A stretch of 64,000 nt of DNA from Spirochaetia bacterium UBA5763 (GCA_002418835.1 DIEX01000015.1:141468-205467), one strand, 5' to 3'; positions 1 through 9,608 are shown, numbered from the stretch's first letter. Made by a program: numbers and translations. Notes: generated by a model from the sequence alone, not told the origin.

Positions 1-25
1 GCGGTGCGGGGCAAAGTGCAGAGGA

Positions 26-859
26 TTACTTCATTTCCTTTAAACTGAAATCAAATGCCTTCACTGAATTTGTAAGCTCGCCGAATGAGATATAATCCAC
101 GCCGGTTTCAGCGACACTTTTTATTCTCTCAAGGGTCATATTCCCTGAAGCTTCAGTCTCAGCTCTACCTGCTATATATTCAACTGCTTTTTCCATCTCA
201 TCATTGCTCATGTTGTCCAGCATGATTCTATCAGCTCCGGCATTGAGGGCCTCTTCCACTTCATCAAGGTTGCGTGCTTCAATTTCAACGCGGAATCTGT
301 CACCCCATTTTTTACGAACACCTTCTACAGCTTTAGTGATACCCCCTGCCGCGTCTGAGTGGTTGTCCTTGATCATCACCATGTCGTGGAGCCCCATGCG
401 GTGGTTCTCCCCGCCGCCGCAGCTGACAGCATATTTCTGAAGCTCCCTGTAACCGGGGAGTGTTTTTCTTGTGTCGAGAATTTTAACTTTACCGTCAGCT
501 TCTTTGACATAGAGATCAGTTTTTGTCGCTATTGCAGAGAGGTGTGAAAGAAAGTTGAGTGCGGTTCTCTCTCCTTTGAGTATTGAAACTACCGGGCCTG
601 ATATGTCAGCTATAATATCCCCTTTTGCAATGCGGTCACGGTCTTTGAAGTGCTTATTGATCTGTATACGGTTATCAATCCTGAGCATTACTTCCGCAAA
701 AATATCGATACCGCAGAGAATGCCGCTCTCCTTGGCTACAAGTTTATAGGAGTATGTTTCATCAGTGAATACAGCTTCAGATGTGACATCACCTGTATCG
801 AAAAGATCCTCCTTCAGCGCCATGTCTATTAGCGGGTTGAGGTTAAGAAAATTATCCAT
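26..859 (-). CDS. nadC: Nicotinate-nucleotide diphosphorylase (carboxylating)
   Basis: Quinolinate phosphoribosyltransferase. It converts quinolinate and PRPP to nicotinate mononucleotide, CO2 and pyrophosphate in cytosolic de novo NAD synthesis. The 277-residue length is normal for the family. The signature block LDTRKTLPGYR near residue 128, followed by CGGGENHRMGLHDMVMIKDNH, supplies the substrate-binding Arg/Lys/His residues. EIEARNLDEVEEALNAGAD and IMLDN, then ISFGELTNS near the C-terminus, match the TIM-barrel phosphate-binding half. No nadA or nadB lies in the window, so operon context is unseen. The next gene leftward is outside the window. Identity is secure. Confidence 0.96.
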   Translation of the reverse strand: MDNFLNLNPLIDMALKEDLFDTGDVTSEAVFTDETYSYKLVAKESGILCGIDIFAEVMLRIDNRIQINKHFKDRDRIAKGDIIADISGPVVSILKGERTALNFLSHLSAIATKTDLYVKEADGKVKILDTRKTLPGYRELQKYAVSCGGGENHRMGLHDMVMIKDNHSDAAGGITKAVEGVRKKWGDRFRVEIEARNLDEVEEALNAGADRIMLDNMSNDEMEKAVEYIAGRAETEASGNMTLERIKSVAETGVDYISFGELTNSVKAFDFSLKEMK

Positions 860-949
860 CAGTACACTGTCCTGTTAAAATTTCAAAATGCAATAGTATA
901 ATCCTTTATAAAAGTATGAAAACATTCATGCCATTGCAGTCAAGTTATT

Positions 950-1582
950 TTATTCAGGATGCGACCAGTCTATTTTTTCATTTATAACAGCAGCCATCTC
1001 CTCCAGACCTTTATCGGTATGGTAAAGAAGCCCGGGATTGCTGTCTGTTTTAATACTCCCATCGCTCTCCTTTGTAAATCTTTTAGCCGCATGATGAGAC
1101 GCTGTTACATCTTCGCCAGAAACTTTCCCGGCTTCAGCAAGATTTATTGTGCCATTGCATACGCAGAAATAGGTATTCTTCTCATCTTCAACTTTTACAC
1201 AGAAGGATGTTCCTCTTACTGCTGCTGCCACTGTTGGAGTATTGATTTTATACCTCCCTTCATCTGTAAACTTTGCTCTTGTAATTCCTGCAAGCCACCC
1301 CTTCTCAATTTTTATAAAACAATCTTTTGATGTAATATGGAAAACTATCTTTGAGTTTTCACTGATCCTCAGTAAATTTTTTTCATTTATTATAATATCA
1401 CAGAATGATTTCTCACCTGTTTCAATACTATCGCCGGGCTTAATTGAAACCCCGGTATTATTAACTGTTATACTGTTGAGTTTTACCGGGCCGGAAAACG
1501 CTGTGAGAATTGTTTTAATCTCAGGGGTTTTTCCGCATGAAATAAAAAATACAAATACGGCAAGAATAGTGATTTTTTTCAT
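950..1582 (-). CDS. FecR-domain lipoprotein (copy 1)
   Basis: Predicted lipoprotein of 210 residues. The N-terminus is a short basic and hydrophobic signal ending in a relaxed lipobox, FISC (Cys16). The rest resembles the periplasmic FecR domain: KPGDSIETGEKSFCDI, then IVFHIT, then GRYKINTPTVAAAVRGTSF, the usual pattern of GD.I.T, a strand series and TPTA.VRGT. FecR proteins are known as periplasmic signal relays, but stand-alone FecR lipoproteins without a sigma factor are common and of unknown role. No FecI sigma or TonB receptor is nearby. The adjacent upstream gene is a close paralogue, so this is a tandem duplication. Function beyond the domain is not known. Confidence 0.8.
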   Translation of the reverse strand: MKKITILAVFVFFISCGKTPEIKTILTAFSGPVKLNSITVNNTGVSIKPGDSIETGEKSFCDIIINEKNLLRISENSKIVFHITSKDCFIKIEKGWLAGITRAKFTDEGRYKINTPTVAAAVRGTSFCVKVEDEKNTYFCVCNGTINLAEAGKVSGEDVTASHHAAKRFTKESDGSIKTDSNPGLLYHTDKGLEEMAAVINEKIDWSHPE

Positions 1583-1719
1583 AAATATACTCCGGTTGAA
1601 TTTAATCGTTTATTAAAGCAGTTAACGAATTATTTAGACAGAAGCGTTATATTTCAATTGTTAATTGCTATAGTTAAATATATTGAACTTTTGCTGTATG
1701 GCAAGTTTCCATTTGTTAA

Positions 1720-2307
1720 TTACTTTATAATGCGTGCAAGCTGCTCCATGCCGAAATCATTATGATAAAGCATTCCGGGGTCGGGCTCAGTTATAATGCT
1801 TCCGTCATCAGCACGAATGAGTCTCCAGGATTTATGATTCTCTGTCGCAAAATCCTCCCCCGACAGACTAATTTTCCCATTACAGAGACAGAGATATGTA
1901 CTTTTATCATTTTCAATTTTTACACAGAAGGATTTCCCTTTTATTGCTGCGGTAAATTCAGGTGTTGTTATTCTGTATCTCCCTTCAGAGGCAAATTTCT
2001 CTTTTGTAACAACTGTAATGAGGCCTTTATCAATCTGTAATGAGCTTACTCCGGATGTCAGATTGAATACAATCCGGGAATTCTCCCTGATACGGATAAT
2101 TTTTTTATCATCAATCATTATATCGCAAAATGAATTCTCTGATGTTTCAATGATATCGCCTTTCTTTAATTTAATAAGTCCTACTCCGGGGATAGTGGAG
2201 CCGTTTATCTGTATTGATCCTGAAAAAGCCTTGATAACAGTTTTAACATCATTTCCGCAACATGATATAAAAATTAAAATTGCAGCAAAGAGAGTATATT
2301 TTTTCAT
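1720..2307 (-). CDS. FecR-domain lipoprotein (copy 2)
   Basis: Paralogue of the neighbouring 950-1582 gene: 195 residues with the same order of elements. A signal peptide ends in FISCC, followed by LKKGDIIETSENSFCDIMID, IVFNLT, GRYRITTPEFTAAIKGKSF and a Cys-containing segment TYLCLCNGKISL. Both copies share the C-terminal DDGSI...DPGMLYHND-type ending, so the whole gene was duplicated and not only the FecR domain. The spacing between the two genes is 137 bp, so each may have its own promoter. A good start context is not obvious, but the signal peptide fixes the start. Likely anchored to a membrane facing the periplasm; its partner is unknown. Confidence 0.8.
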   Translation of the reverse strand: MKKYTLFAAILIFISCCGNDVKTVIKAFSGSIQINGSTIPGVGLIKLKKGDIIETSENSFCDIMIDDKKIIRIRENSRIVFNLTSGVSSLQIDKGLITVVTKEKFASEGRYRITTPEFTAAIKGKSFCVKIENDKSTYLCLCNGKISLSGEDFATENHKSWRLIRADDGSIITEPDPGMLYHNDFGMEQLARIIK

Positions 2308-2610
2308 CTGCTATCCTCCCATGTCATTACTGGTTTATTGAAATATAGTAATGTATGCTGAATAATTCCTAAAATAGAGTGATTTTATATTTTTTTATGA
2401 AGCTTCTGAGGATTTAAAAAATTTCCCGACCGGTTAACGTTTAAACAGGTTTATATATGAATATTAATTACATCGACTATTGAATATTATATGCTGATGA
2501 ATTATTTTATATTATAGCGGTTTTGCTGAATAACAGGCTAAGGCGTAATGAGAAACCCGGGCGCTGTTAAATATGCTAAAACATATAATGAAAGATAGAG
2601 GATTATTTTT
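2308..2610. other. Intergenic region between divergent genes
   Basis: About 300 bases, strongly A+T-rich, between the divergently read FecR lipoprotein and chemoreceptor genes, so it should hold both promoters. I see no ORF, structured RNA or convincing repeat. The chemoreceptor has an AGAGGATT-type ribosome site a few bases before its ATG. Confidence 0.4.
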
Positions 2611-5088
2611 ATGAATGTAGACAGCCAGATGCAGATCAGAAGAGAGCTTCTCAGGCTATTCATTATATATTATCTGGTGCATCCGGCATTGTATTTTGTT
2701 TCTCTTATAATAGCTCTTGGATTTATGAACCTTACAGGTGTTTTAAAGGTTATTATTATTCTCGCTCCTCCGATAATAACTCTTTTTACGGCTCTTTTCT
2801 ACTATCTCGCGTTAAGAGCTCAAAGGGAGATTGATAAAGGTAATGATAATACTGAAGTAATTGCTACTGAGATTAACGGTATATCTTTTAAGGGTATGAT
2901 TTTACTTGCAGCAGGGTGCTCCGGCGGGCCTTTCCTTACAGTAATAATAGGGTATAACCAGAGTTTATTCCTTTCATTTGAGCAATCTCTGTTTTTCTTT
3001 TTTATCGGATTTATACAGGCTTTAATTGCCGGTGCTCTTTTCTATTATCATGTTAAGATACGTCTCTATGTGTTAATATATAACAGTGAGCTGAAAATAA
3101 ATTTCAGGCCCCTTACCCTTTTTCAGAAGATGGTTATTCCAATTCTTTCAGGAATTATGATCCTCCTTATTTTTGCCTCAGTGGGTATTTACAGAATAAG
3201 TTATAACCAGACTTATGAAATGTACTCCGCCAATATTTCGGCCAAAGTTCAGAAGAATACTATATTCATCGGATCTCTTTTTGAGAAGACTGCCATCCAG
3301 CTGCGCGCATACGCTAAAACATCAGAAATTAGAAACATGAATCTCCGTGAGGTGTCTGATTTCCTGAAAATGGTTCATGAAGGGCGCGGCGGAGATATAG
3401 AGATGTATTTCGCTGCGAATCTTCAGGGCGATGCCCCAAACAGTCTGGGTGAAACCAGAAATGTAGGCGACAGGGATTATTTTAAAAAAGTAACAGGTAT
3501 GGGGGTGGAGGTCTACTCAGATCCGGTTATGAATAAGCTGACAGGCCGGATGATAATGGTTGCAGCGGTACCTGTTAAAAATACCGCAGGGAAGACAGTG
3601 GGTATGATTGGTGCAACTATTCTTATGGACAGGGTGGAGGGAGTTCTTACTGACGAGAAAATTATAGATTCAGGCAGATTTATGATACTCTCATCTGAAG
3701 GTAAAATTATTTTTCACCCTGAACGGACTAACATCGGAAAAGTTATTGGAAAGGATGTATCCGATGACGGGAAAAGTATAAAGAATATTTCCAGGCTGAT
3801 AACAGAAAGCGAGAACAGATTTTTCAGCTATACTTTCGGCGGGAAGGGGGTGCTCTCATATAAAACCTCGATTCCTCTTGTACGGCAGATGCTTGTTTTT
3901 ACAATGGACAGGGATGATTTTGTTGAAAAGCTCCGTTATATAATAATTGAGCTGCTTGCAGCGCTTACCGGTCTTGGCCTGATGCTTTATTTTATGATAA
4001 GATATATTGCAAAGAGATTTTCGCTGCCAATTCAGAATACCATAGGAGTTCTTGAACTTCTTGCAGCAGGTGATTTAACTGCTGAAAGTACTGATTTTCT
4101 TGCTGATGAATTCGGCGAGATGATACGGAACTTTAAGCAGTTTCAGAGAAAACTCCGCGGCACAATATCTACCGCTCTTAAAGCTGCCATACAGCTTTCA
4201 AGTTCAGCGCATGAACTTGCCATCACAAGCAGTAAAATGTCAGACAGCGCGCAGACGCAGGCCGCCTCAGTGGAGGAGGCGTCAGCGTCTCTTGAGGAGG
4301 TGTCAGGTTCCATCGAGCTTATCAATATTAACGCGCAGGAGCAGGCAAATCTCGCGAAAGCTACTCTCAGTGCCATGGAGCAGTTGAGAAGTGATAATGT
4401 TACTGTTGCCGGTTACGCTGAGAAAGCCCTTGAAGCGGCTCGCGGAACTACAGAGCAGGCGGGCAACGGGCAGCAGCTTATGCAGAATACAATTGAAGGG
4501 ATGAATAATATTGACGAGAGCACAAAAAAGATCGCGGATACTGTCCGTCTTATCAGTGACATATCCGATCAGGTAAACCTCCTTGCTCTTAACGCCTCTA
4601 TTGAGGCAGCTCGTGCAGGTGAACATGGACGGGGCTTTGCTGTGGTTGCTGAAGAGATATCAAAACTCGCGGACCAGACAGCTTCAGGCGCTAAAGGTAT
4701 AACTGATTTCGTTAATGCCGGCCTGAAGGAGGTTGAAAAGGGGAGGAGTTACGTTGATGAGACAGGCAGAGCCTTTAACATGATTATTGAATATATAGCT
4801 CAGACAGAGGAGCTTGTACGGAAAATTACTGAATCCGCATCGCGTCAGGCTGAGTCGAGCAGAGTGGTGCTTGAGAGTACAAAACGGGTTAACGAGATGT
4901 CCGATTCAATTTCAATGTCAACTAATGAACAGATGATGACAAACCAGGAGATGTCTAAAACTGTTGAACAGATCAACCAGAGTACACAGTCTGCGGCAGC
5001 TGCGGCAGAGGAGATAGCTTCGAGCGCTGATGAGATCAGCGCGCAGGCTGAAATTCTGAGTGCACGCATGGAATTTTTCAAAGTCTGA
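2611..5088 (+). CDS. Methyl-accepting chemotaxis protein with extra N-terminal membrane segments
   Basis: Chemoreceptor of 825 residues. The first 150 residues hold four hydrophobic stretches (about 16-39, 45-71, 98-118, 128-151). A further segment at about 173-195 precedes an extracytoplasmic sensor region (about 196-440) that resembles a dCache/PAS-like ligand domain (GDRDYFKKVTG, then SDPVMNKLTGRMIMVAAVPV). A transmembrane segment at about 443-466 leads into a HAMP region and a long cytoplasmic signalling hairpin. The hairpin tip LLALNASIEAARAGEHGRGF is the kinase-control motif that contacts CheA/CheW. The four-helix N-terminal membrane block is not part of a standard receptor. The next gene (5551) is a paralogue in the signalling half. 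No CheA or CheW is in the window. Confidence 0.93.
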   Translation: MNVDSQMQIRRELLRLFIIYYLVHPALYFVSLIIALGFMNLTGVLKVIIILAPPIITLFTALFYYLALRAQREIDKGNDNTEVIATEINGISFKGMILLAAGCSGGPFLTVIIGYNQSLFLSFEQSLFFFFIGFIQALIAGALFYYHVKIRLYVLIYNSELKINFRPLTLFQKMVIPILSGIMILLIFASVGIYRISYNQTYEMYSANISAKVQKNTIFIGSLFEKTAIQLRAYAKTSEIRNMNLREVSDFLKMVHEGRGGDIEMYFAANLQGDAPNSLGETRNVGDRDYFKKVTGMGVEVYSDPVMNKLTGRMIMVAAVPVKNTAGKTVGMIGATILMDRVEGVLTDEKIIDSGRFMILSSEGKIIFHPERTNIGKVIGKDVSDDGKSIKNISRLITESENRFFSYTFGGKGVLSYKTSIPLVRQMLVFTMDRDDFVEKLRYIIIELLAALTGLGLMLYFMIRYIAKRFSLPIQNTIGVLELLAAGDLTAESTDFLADEFGEMIRNFKQFQRKLRGTISTALKAAIQLSSSAHELAITSSKMSDSAQTQAASVEEASASLEEVSGSIELININAQEQANLAKATLSAMEQLRSDNVTVAGYAEKALEAARGTTEQAGNGQQLMQNTIEGMNNIDESTKKIADTVRLISDISDQVNLLALNASIEAARAGEHGRGFAVVAEEISKLADQTASGAKGITDFVNAGLKEVEKGRSYVDETGRAFNMIIEYIAQTEELVRKITESASRQAESSRVVLESTKRVNEMSDSISMSTNEQMMTNQEMSKTVEQINQSTQSAAAAAEEIASSADEISAQAEILSARMEFFKV

Positions 5089-5094
5089 GTCTCT

Positions 5095-5130
5095 GTTTCA
5101 TTTTTGAAACTGATGTTTCATAAATGAAAC
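5095..5130. promoter_or_regulatory. Two direct copies of a GTTTCA-N4-TGAAAC palindrome
   Basis: Seven bases after the chemoreceptor stop codon are two 16-base inverted repeats with the arms GTTTCA and TGAAAC, at 5095-5110 and 5115-5130. Their centres are 20 bases apart, two helical turns. A looser copy occurs near 5276. No T-tract follows directly, so they do not look like a standard terminator. A paired operator is an inference. Confidence 0.5.
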
Positions 5131-5550
5131 TTTAATAATAGAAAGAATAATTTGTTCTTTCAGTTCATTATATCTGATTTTGACTCTTTGAAAAGCGTAT
5201 TTTATGATTTTTTAAACATGCAGCCACAGAATTCATATTTAATTTTAACAACAGACTATTTTAAAATTTATATTGTTTCATTATTGAATCATGTTGACAG
5301 GGTAATCCGGCTGGACTTTATGAAAAAAAATTTACATCGATTTAATACAAAAGTTTGCATCATCGTTTATATCAGATTATAATTATTATTAGATATTTTT
5401 ATTGATTCAGGCTTGTTTTACCATTAAAAACTGTAATAAAAGAGGAATTAATCGAAAGCATGATTATATGGCATGAAATCTGCATCTTTATATAATGATA
5501 TAGTTTTTTCCATTATTAAAATATAAAATAAAAAAATCAAGAGGCGCATA
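5131..5550. other. A+T-rich intergenic region
   Basis: Between two chemoreceptor genes. The only open frame (about 76 codons, 5152-5382) has no ribosome site and low-complexity composition; I do not call it a gene. It probably holds the promoter of the downstream receptor. A ribosome site, AAGAGGCG, lies just ahead of the ATG at 5551. Confidence 0.4.
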
Positions 5551-7581
5551 ATGAATATGAGGAATTCTTTAAAAATTAAGCTCATTGCTAAACTGCTGCC
5601 GGTTGTAATTGCCGGAATAGCCGTCATAACTTTTATTGCATATTATTCAACAAGCAGTATTATCAAAAAGGAGTACAGTGAACAGGTACTTAAAACAATC
5701 ATTGAATCATCAACGAATATCAATACCTGGCTGAAGGGGAGACTCCTTGAAGTTGAAAGTATAGCCAGTACTCCTGCTGCGAAGAATGTTAATACAAATT
5801 TTGCAGAAACAGACAGGATGAATATAGACAGGTTCCTGTATCTCACTAAAAAATATCCGCAGGAGTTCGCGGATATCTATTCCGCTAACGCGAATTATGA
5901 TTATCATACAATACGGATGAATGATGGAGTTATTTCAATTTTTAAGGGTACACTAAAAGGACGGGATTATTATGAGTCCATAATGTCCGGCGGCCCGGCA
6001 CAGCTGACTGCTCCTCTTATTTCACGTACTACTGGGCTGCCCACTGTTTTTATGGTTGCTCCTATAATCGGTAGTGACGGTAAACCACAGGGATTAATCG
6101 GAGCGGGAATTCTGCTCAACTATGTACAGGATGTTGTGAGCAAACTGAAGCTGGGTAAAACCGGGTATGGTGTCTGCCTCGACAAAGATGGAAGATACAT
6201 TGAGTATCCTGATAAGAGCCAGATACTTCAGAAAACAATACATGAATCGGAAGATTCCAATCTCAGAGATCTTGGGAAACGGATCTTCGCAGAGGATTCA
6301 GGTATCTACGAGTATAAATATAAAGGGGAGGATAAACTCGCGTTTTGCTCAAAGGTCCCGGTAAGCGGATGGCACCTTGTAATTGTGGTGGATGAGGATG
6401 AGTTCTATGCACCGGTCACGAAGCTTCTTCTCCGGATAGCAGGGATAGCTTTTATTGTTTCTATTGCGATTACATTGATGATAGTCTGGATTTCAACGAA
6501 TATACTGGCACCGATAAATGATATCGCCAAATTCGCGGACAGTCTTGCCGCCGGTGATCTCACTGCCAGGATACATGAACGCCACCTGCTGAACAAAGAT
6601 GAAACCGGTACTCTCTCTGAAAAGCTGAACTCCGCCTGTGAAAGTCTGAATAAAGTAATTTCCGATGCCCGTAACGCAGCTATACAGCTTTCAGGTTCTG
6701 CCGAAGAGCTTGCGCAGACAAGCGGCAGGATGTCAGATTCAGCGCAGACCCAAGCTGCCTCAGTGGAAGAGGCCTCAGCTTCACTCGAAGAGATATCCGC
6801 TTCCATTGAACTTATCAATAAAAATGCGGCAGAACAGACTGATCTGGCAGGCACAACTCTTAAACTTATGGATAAGCTGAAGAATGACAACGAGGTTGTA
6901 AGCAGTTACGCGGGGAAAGCTCTCGATGCCGCAAAGAACACTACAATTCAGGCTAATACCGGGCAGAGTCTGATGCAGAGCACAATTGAAGGGATGAACA
7001 GCATCAACGAAAGCACAATGAAGATCGCAGAAACAGTAAGGCTCATAAGCGACGTTTCAGATCAGGTTAATCTCCTTGCGCTTAATGCTTCTATTGAAGC
7101 TGCAAGAGCAGGGGAACACGGCAGGGGCTTTGCTGTTGTTGCGGAGGAGATTTCGAAGCTCGCTGATCAGACAGCCTCAAGCGCGAAAAGTATTACTGAT
7201 TTTGTTAATTCAGGCTTAAATGAAGTTGGCAAAGGTCGTGAATTTGTTGATGCAACAGGCCGGGCCCTTGAGAGTATAATTGATTATATTGCTCAGACCG
7301 AGGAACTGGTTAAAAAGATTACTGAATCCGCAGCACGGCAGGTCGAATCGAGCACTGGAGTCCTTGAATATACCAAAAAAGTCGTAAGGATGTCCGATTC
7401 AATATCATCATCAACAAATGAGCAGATGCTTACAAACCAGGAGATGTCGAATACTGTTGAACAGATAAACCAGCTTACGCAGAATACTGCAGCAGCTGCG
7501 GAGGAGATCGCCTCAAGTGCGGAGAATATAAGCTCGCAGTCCGGGAGTCTTATGCATCAGATGGAATTTTTTAAGGTGTGA
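5551..7581 (+). CDS. Methyl-accepting chemotaxis protein, dCache type
   Basis: Classical chemoreceptor of 676 residues. A first transmembrane segment (about 13-33) and a second (about 290-312) bracket a periplasmic domain of about 255 residues that reads as a double Cache ligand sensor (LKGRDYYESIMSGG, then SRTTGLPTVFMVAPI, with a second half GYGVCLDKDGRYIEYPD). HAMP follows (ILAPINDIAKFADSLAAGDL), then a signalling domain with hairpin tip LLALNASIEAARAGEHGRGF. From about residue 380 to the end it is very close to the preceding receptor, including the shared C-terminal MEFFKV ending, so the two share a recent signalling-domain ancestor and differ in sensing. dCache domains usually bind amino acids or small organics; the ligand here is unknown. 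Confidence 0.95.
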   Translation: MNMRNSLKIKLIAKLLPVVIAGIAVITFIAYYSTSSIIKKEYSEQVLKTIIESSTNINTWLKGRLLEVESIASTPAAKNVNTNFAETDRMNIDRFLYLTKKYPQEFADIYSANANYDYHTIRMNDGVISIFKGTLKGRDYYESIMSGGPAQLTAPLISRTTGLPTVFMVAPIIGSDGKPQGLIGAGILLNYVQDVVSKLKLGKTGYGVCLDKDGRYIEYPDKSQILQKTIHESEDSNLRDLGKRIFAEDSGIYEYKYKGEDKLAFCSKVPVSGWHLVIVVDEDEFYAPVTKLLLRIAGIAFIVSIAITLMIVWISTNILAPINDIAKFADSLAAGDLTARIHERHLLNKDETGTLSEKLNSACESLNKVISDARNAAIQLSGSAEELAQTSGRMSDSAQTQAASVEEASASLEEISASIELINKNAAEQTDLAGTTLKLMDKLKNDNEVVSSYAGKALDAAKNTTIQANTGQSLMQSTIEGMNSINESTMKIAETVRLISDVSDQVNLLALNASIEAARAGEHGRGFAVVAEEISKLADQTASSAKSITDFVNSGLNEVGKGREFVDATGRALESIIDYIAQTEELVKKITESAARQVESSTGVLEYTKKVVRMSDSISSSTNEQMLTNQEMSNTVEQINQLTQNTAAAAEEIASSAENISSQSGSLMHQMEFFKV

Positions 7582-7664
7582 ACCTGCATGAAGAAAGCAG
7601 GGGATGTCATTATTATGGCGTTCCCTGCCCGCTTCTGCGGATTGAGTTTTTGACACGCATGTAA

Positions 7665-8003
7665 TTATTTTTTGACTGTTTCAGCGAAAGGATTAATGAA
7701 AACATCAGTTTTGAACGGCAGGGGGTGCGCAGGGACAAAGGAAATAACACCCATATTAAAGTCCACGTCCATAGTTGAATCCTTTTCGGAAAAATAATTA
7801 ACGATAAAAGTTATCAGGGTTGCCATCCATCTGTTTGCTTCAAGTTCCCCTGTTATTTTAAGATTTTTTTCAATATGGTCATAGTAAGGTTTATAAAGTT
7901 TTCTAATATGGATGTCTATCTGTTTTAAAATATCAATCCCCTTGATCGGTTTATCTTTACCATAAGGTTTACCGGGGAAAAGTGATGCGATAAAATCTCT
8001 CAT
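7665..8003 (-). CDS. Hypothetical protein, 112 residues
   Basis: I do not recognise this protein. It is a soluble-looking 112-residue polypeptide with no signal peptide or membrane segment and a mixed, gene-like composition. An N-terminal helical half (GIDILKQIDIHIRKLYKPYYDHIEKNL) is followed by a likely beta-rich C-terminal half (MDVDFNMGVISFVPAHPLPFKTDVFINPF). The ribosome site is weak (AGAG upstream). It stands alone on the minus strand between plus-strand genes, so it is likely monocistronic. Composition argues for a real gene, but I have no family. Confidence 0.5.
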   Translation of the reverse strand: MRDFIASLFPGKPYGKDKPIKGIDILKQIDIHIRKLYKPYYDHIEKNLKITGELEANRWMATLITFIVNYFSEKDSTMDVDFNMGVISFVPAHPLPFKTDVFINPFAETVKK

Positions 8004-8386
8004 TTTGTAATCTCTGCCATGGTAAAGAACATAGAGCCTGTCCAGAATATTTATTGATGTTTCTTTTTCTCATAGATGAAATTCCAGGGAAGCACACAGA
8101 TCTTCAGGCTTTAGATTCTTTTTTAACATATCAACCGCTCCGGTGTTCCTTAAATAAACTGCAAGCTGTATTAAATAAACCTAATAAAACACTCCGGTCA
8201 AATAAAATATTTATATCTGACTTTTATACCCCGGGATTTTAAAATTAAGAATTGTAAGCAGTGTGAATAGTAACGTCCGGATGCGAGATTTAACAGAAAA
8301 TTAATATTTATTCTGCCAAAACTGATTGAAAAGGTTTTTGCTGTTGTTATTAATAGATATAACAGTTTTAAATTCTGGCAGATTGA
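8004..8386. other. Intergenic region without recognised features
   Basis: A+T-rich stretch between the divergent hypothetical gene and chrA. A 62-codon frame at 8054-8242 has no ribosome site and is probably spurious. Presumably holds the chrA promoter. Confidence 0.35.
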
Positions 8387-9574
8387 ATGACGGAGAAATC
8401 ATTGAGACTGAAAAGATATTCAGAAGTTTTTACAGTTTCCCTGAAACTTGGTTTAACCTCCTTCGGGGGCCCCATCGCTCATATAGGCTACTATCACAAC
8501 GAATATGTTGCAAAGAGAAAGTGGCTTGATGAAAAGACTTTTGCTGATCTCCTGGCGCTATGCCAGTTCCTGCCGGGACCTGCGAGCAGCCAGATGAGCA
8601 TAGGTATAGGCACAATGAGAGCTGGGCTCTACGGAGGTTTCCTGTCCTGGCTCGGTTTTACAGCACCATCAGCAATTGCCATGGTAATCTTCGCAGTTCT
8701 TCTTAAGGGATACGGTTTCGGTGATGCAGTCTGGATTCACGGGCTGAAGATCGTTGCAGTGGCCATTGTCGCGCAGGCAGTGCTCACTATGTGGCAGAAG
8801 CTGATTACTGATAATAAACTTGCAACAATAGCTCTTGCAGCAATGGTTTTTCTTCTTTTCCAACAGTCTGCTGCGAGCCAGATAGCAATTATTGCTGCAT
8901 CCGGCCTTACAGGTCTCCTGATTTACAGAAACAGCGTTGCTGCCGACAATACTGAATCAGCTGCAACTGTCAGTTACAGGACAGGGGTGATTGCGCTTAT
9001 TCTTTTTTTCGGCCTTCTTCTCCTCCTGCCGGTTATGCGTCAGGTTACAGGCAACAGCACCATAGCTCTTGCGGACAGTTTTTACAGACCCGGTGCACTT
9101 GTATTCGGGGGCGGGCATGTGGTTCTCCCTCTCCTTGAGTTTGAGGTTGTGCCCGCAGGCTGGATAACAAAAGATGATTTCCTTGCGGGATACGGCGCAG
9201 CACAGGCTGTTCCCGGGCCTCTCTTTACATTTGCGGCTTATATCGGCACAATGATAAGTGGTCTGCCCGGAGCGGTGATTGCTCTTACTGCTGTTTTCCT
9301 TCCGGGATTTCTCATTGTAATCGGTGCACTACCTTTCTGGAACAGGCTCAGGGGTAACGGAAAGATTAAGGGTGTCCTTACAGGGGTCAATGCAGGAGTT
9401 GTGGGTATACTTCTTGCTGCTCTTTACAATCCGGTAATTACATCAGCGGTTAAATCGACTTCAGATCTGGGACTCGCTGTTATGCTTTTCGGGATGCTTG
9501 TGTTCTGGAAAGTTCCGCCATGGGCAGCAGTTATTGCGGGTGTTGCGGGGAGTATAGTAATAGCTGTTTTGTAG
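8387..9574 (+). CDS. chrA: Chromate transporter, two-domain ChrA
   Basis: Integral membrane protein of the CHR superfamily, 395 residues, the usual size of the long (duplicated) form. The first half carries the family block GLTSFGGPIAHIGYYHNEYV, then FLPGPASSQMSIGIG. The second half carries the matching FGGGHVVLPLLE and AQAVPGPLFTFAAYIG. These GGP and PGP motifs are conserved in chromate exporters. About ten hydrophobic helices follow in two inverted sets. Characterised members export chromate by proton motive force, but many homologues are not tied to chromate resistance. No chrB regulator is adjacent. Start chosen at the ATG before TEKSLRLKRYSE; the ribosome site is weak. Confidence 0.92.
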   Translation: MTEKSLRLKRYSEVFTVSLKLGLTSFGGPIAHIGYYHNEYVAKRKWLDEKTFADLLALCQFLPGPASSQMSIGIGTMRAGLYGGFLSWLGFTAPSAIAMVIFAVLLKGYGFGDAVWIHGLKIVAVAIVAQAVLTMWQKLITDNKLATIALAAMVFLLFQQSAASQIAIIAASGLTGLLIYRNSVAADNTESAATVSYRTGVIALILFFGLLLLLPVMRQVTGNSTIALADSFYRPGALVFGGGHVVLPLLEFEVVPAGWITKDDFLAGYGAAQAVPGPLFTFAAYIGTMISGLPGAVIALTAVFLPGFLIVIGALPFWNRLRGNGKIKGVLTGVNAGVVGILLAALYNPVITSAVKSTSDLGLAVMLFGMLVFWKVPPWAAVIAGVAGSIVIAVL

Positions 9575-9608
9575 GGCTCTTTTGCAGACTGTAGAATTTA
9601 AGAGCTAT

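Noticed and set aside
5152..5382. 76-codon plus-strand open frame between chemoreceptor genes
   Set aside because: No ribosome site, low-complexity A+T-rich text and no protein pattern. Treated as chance.
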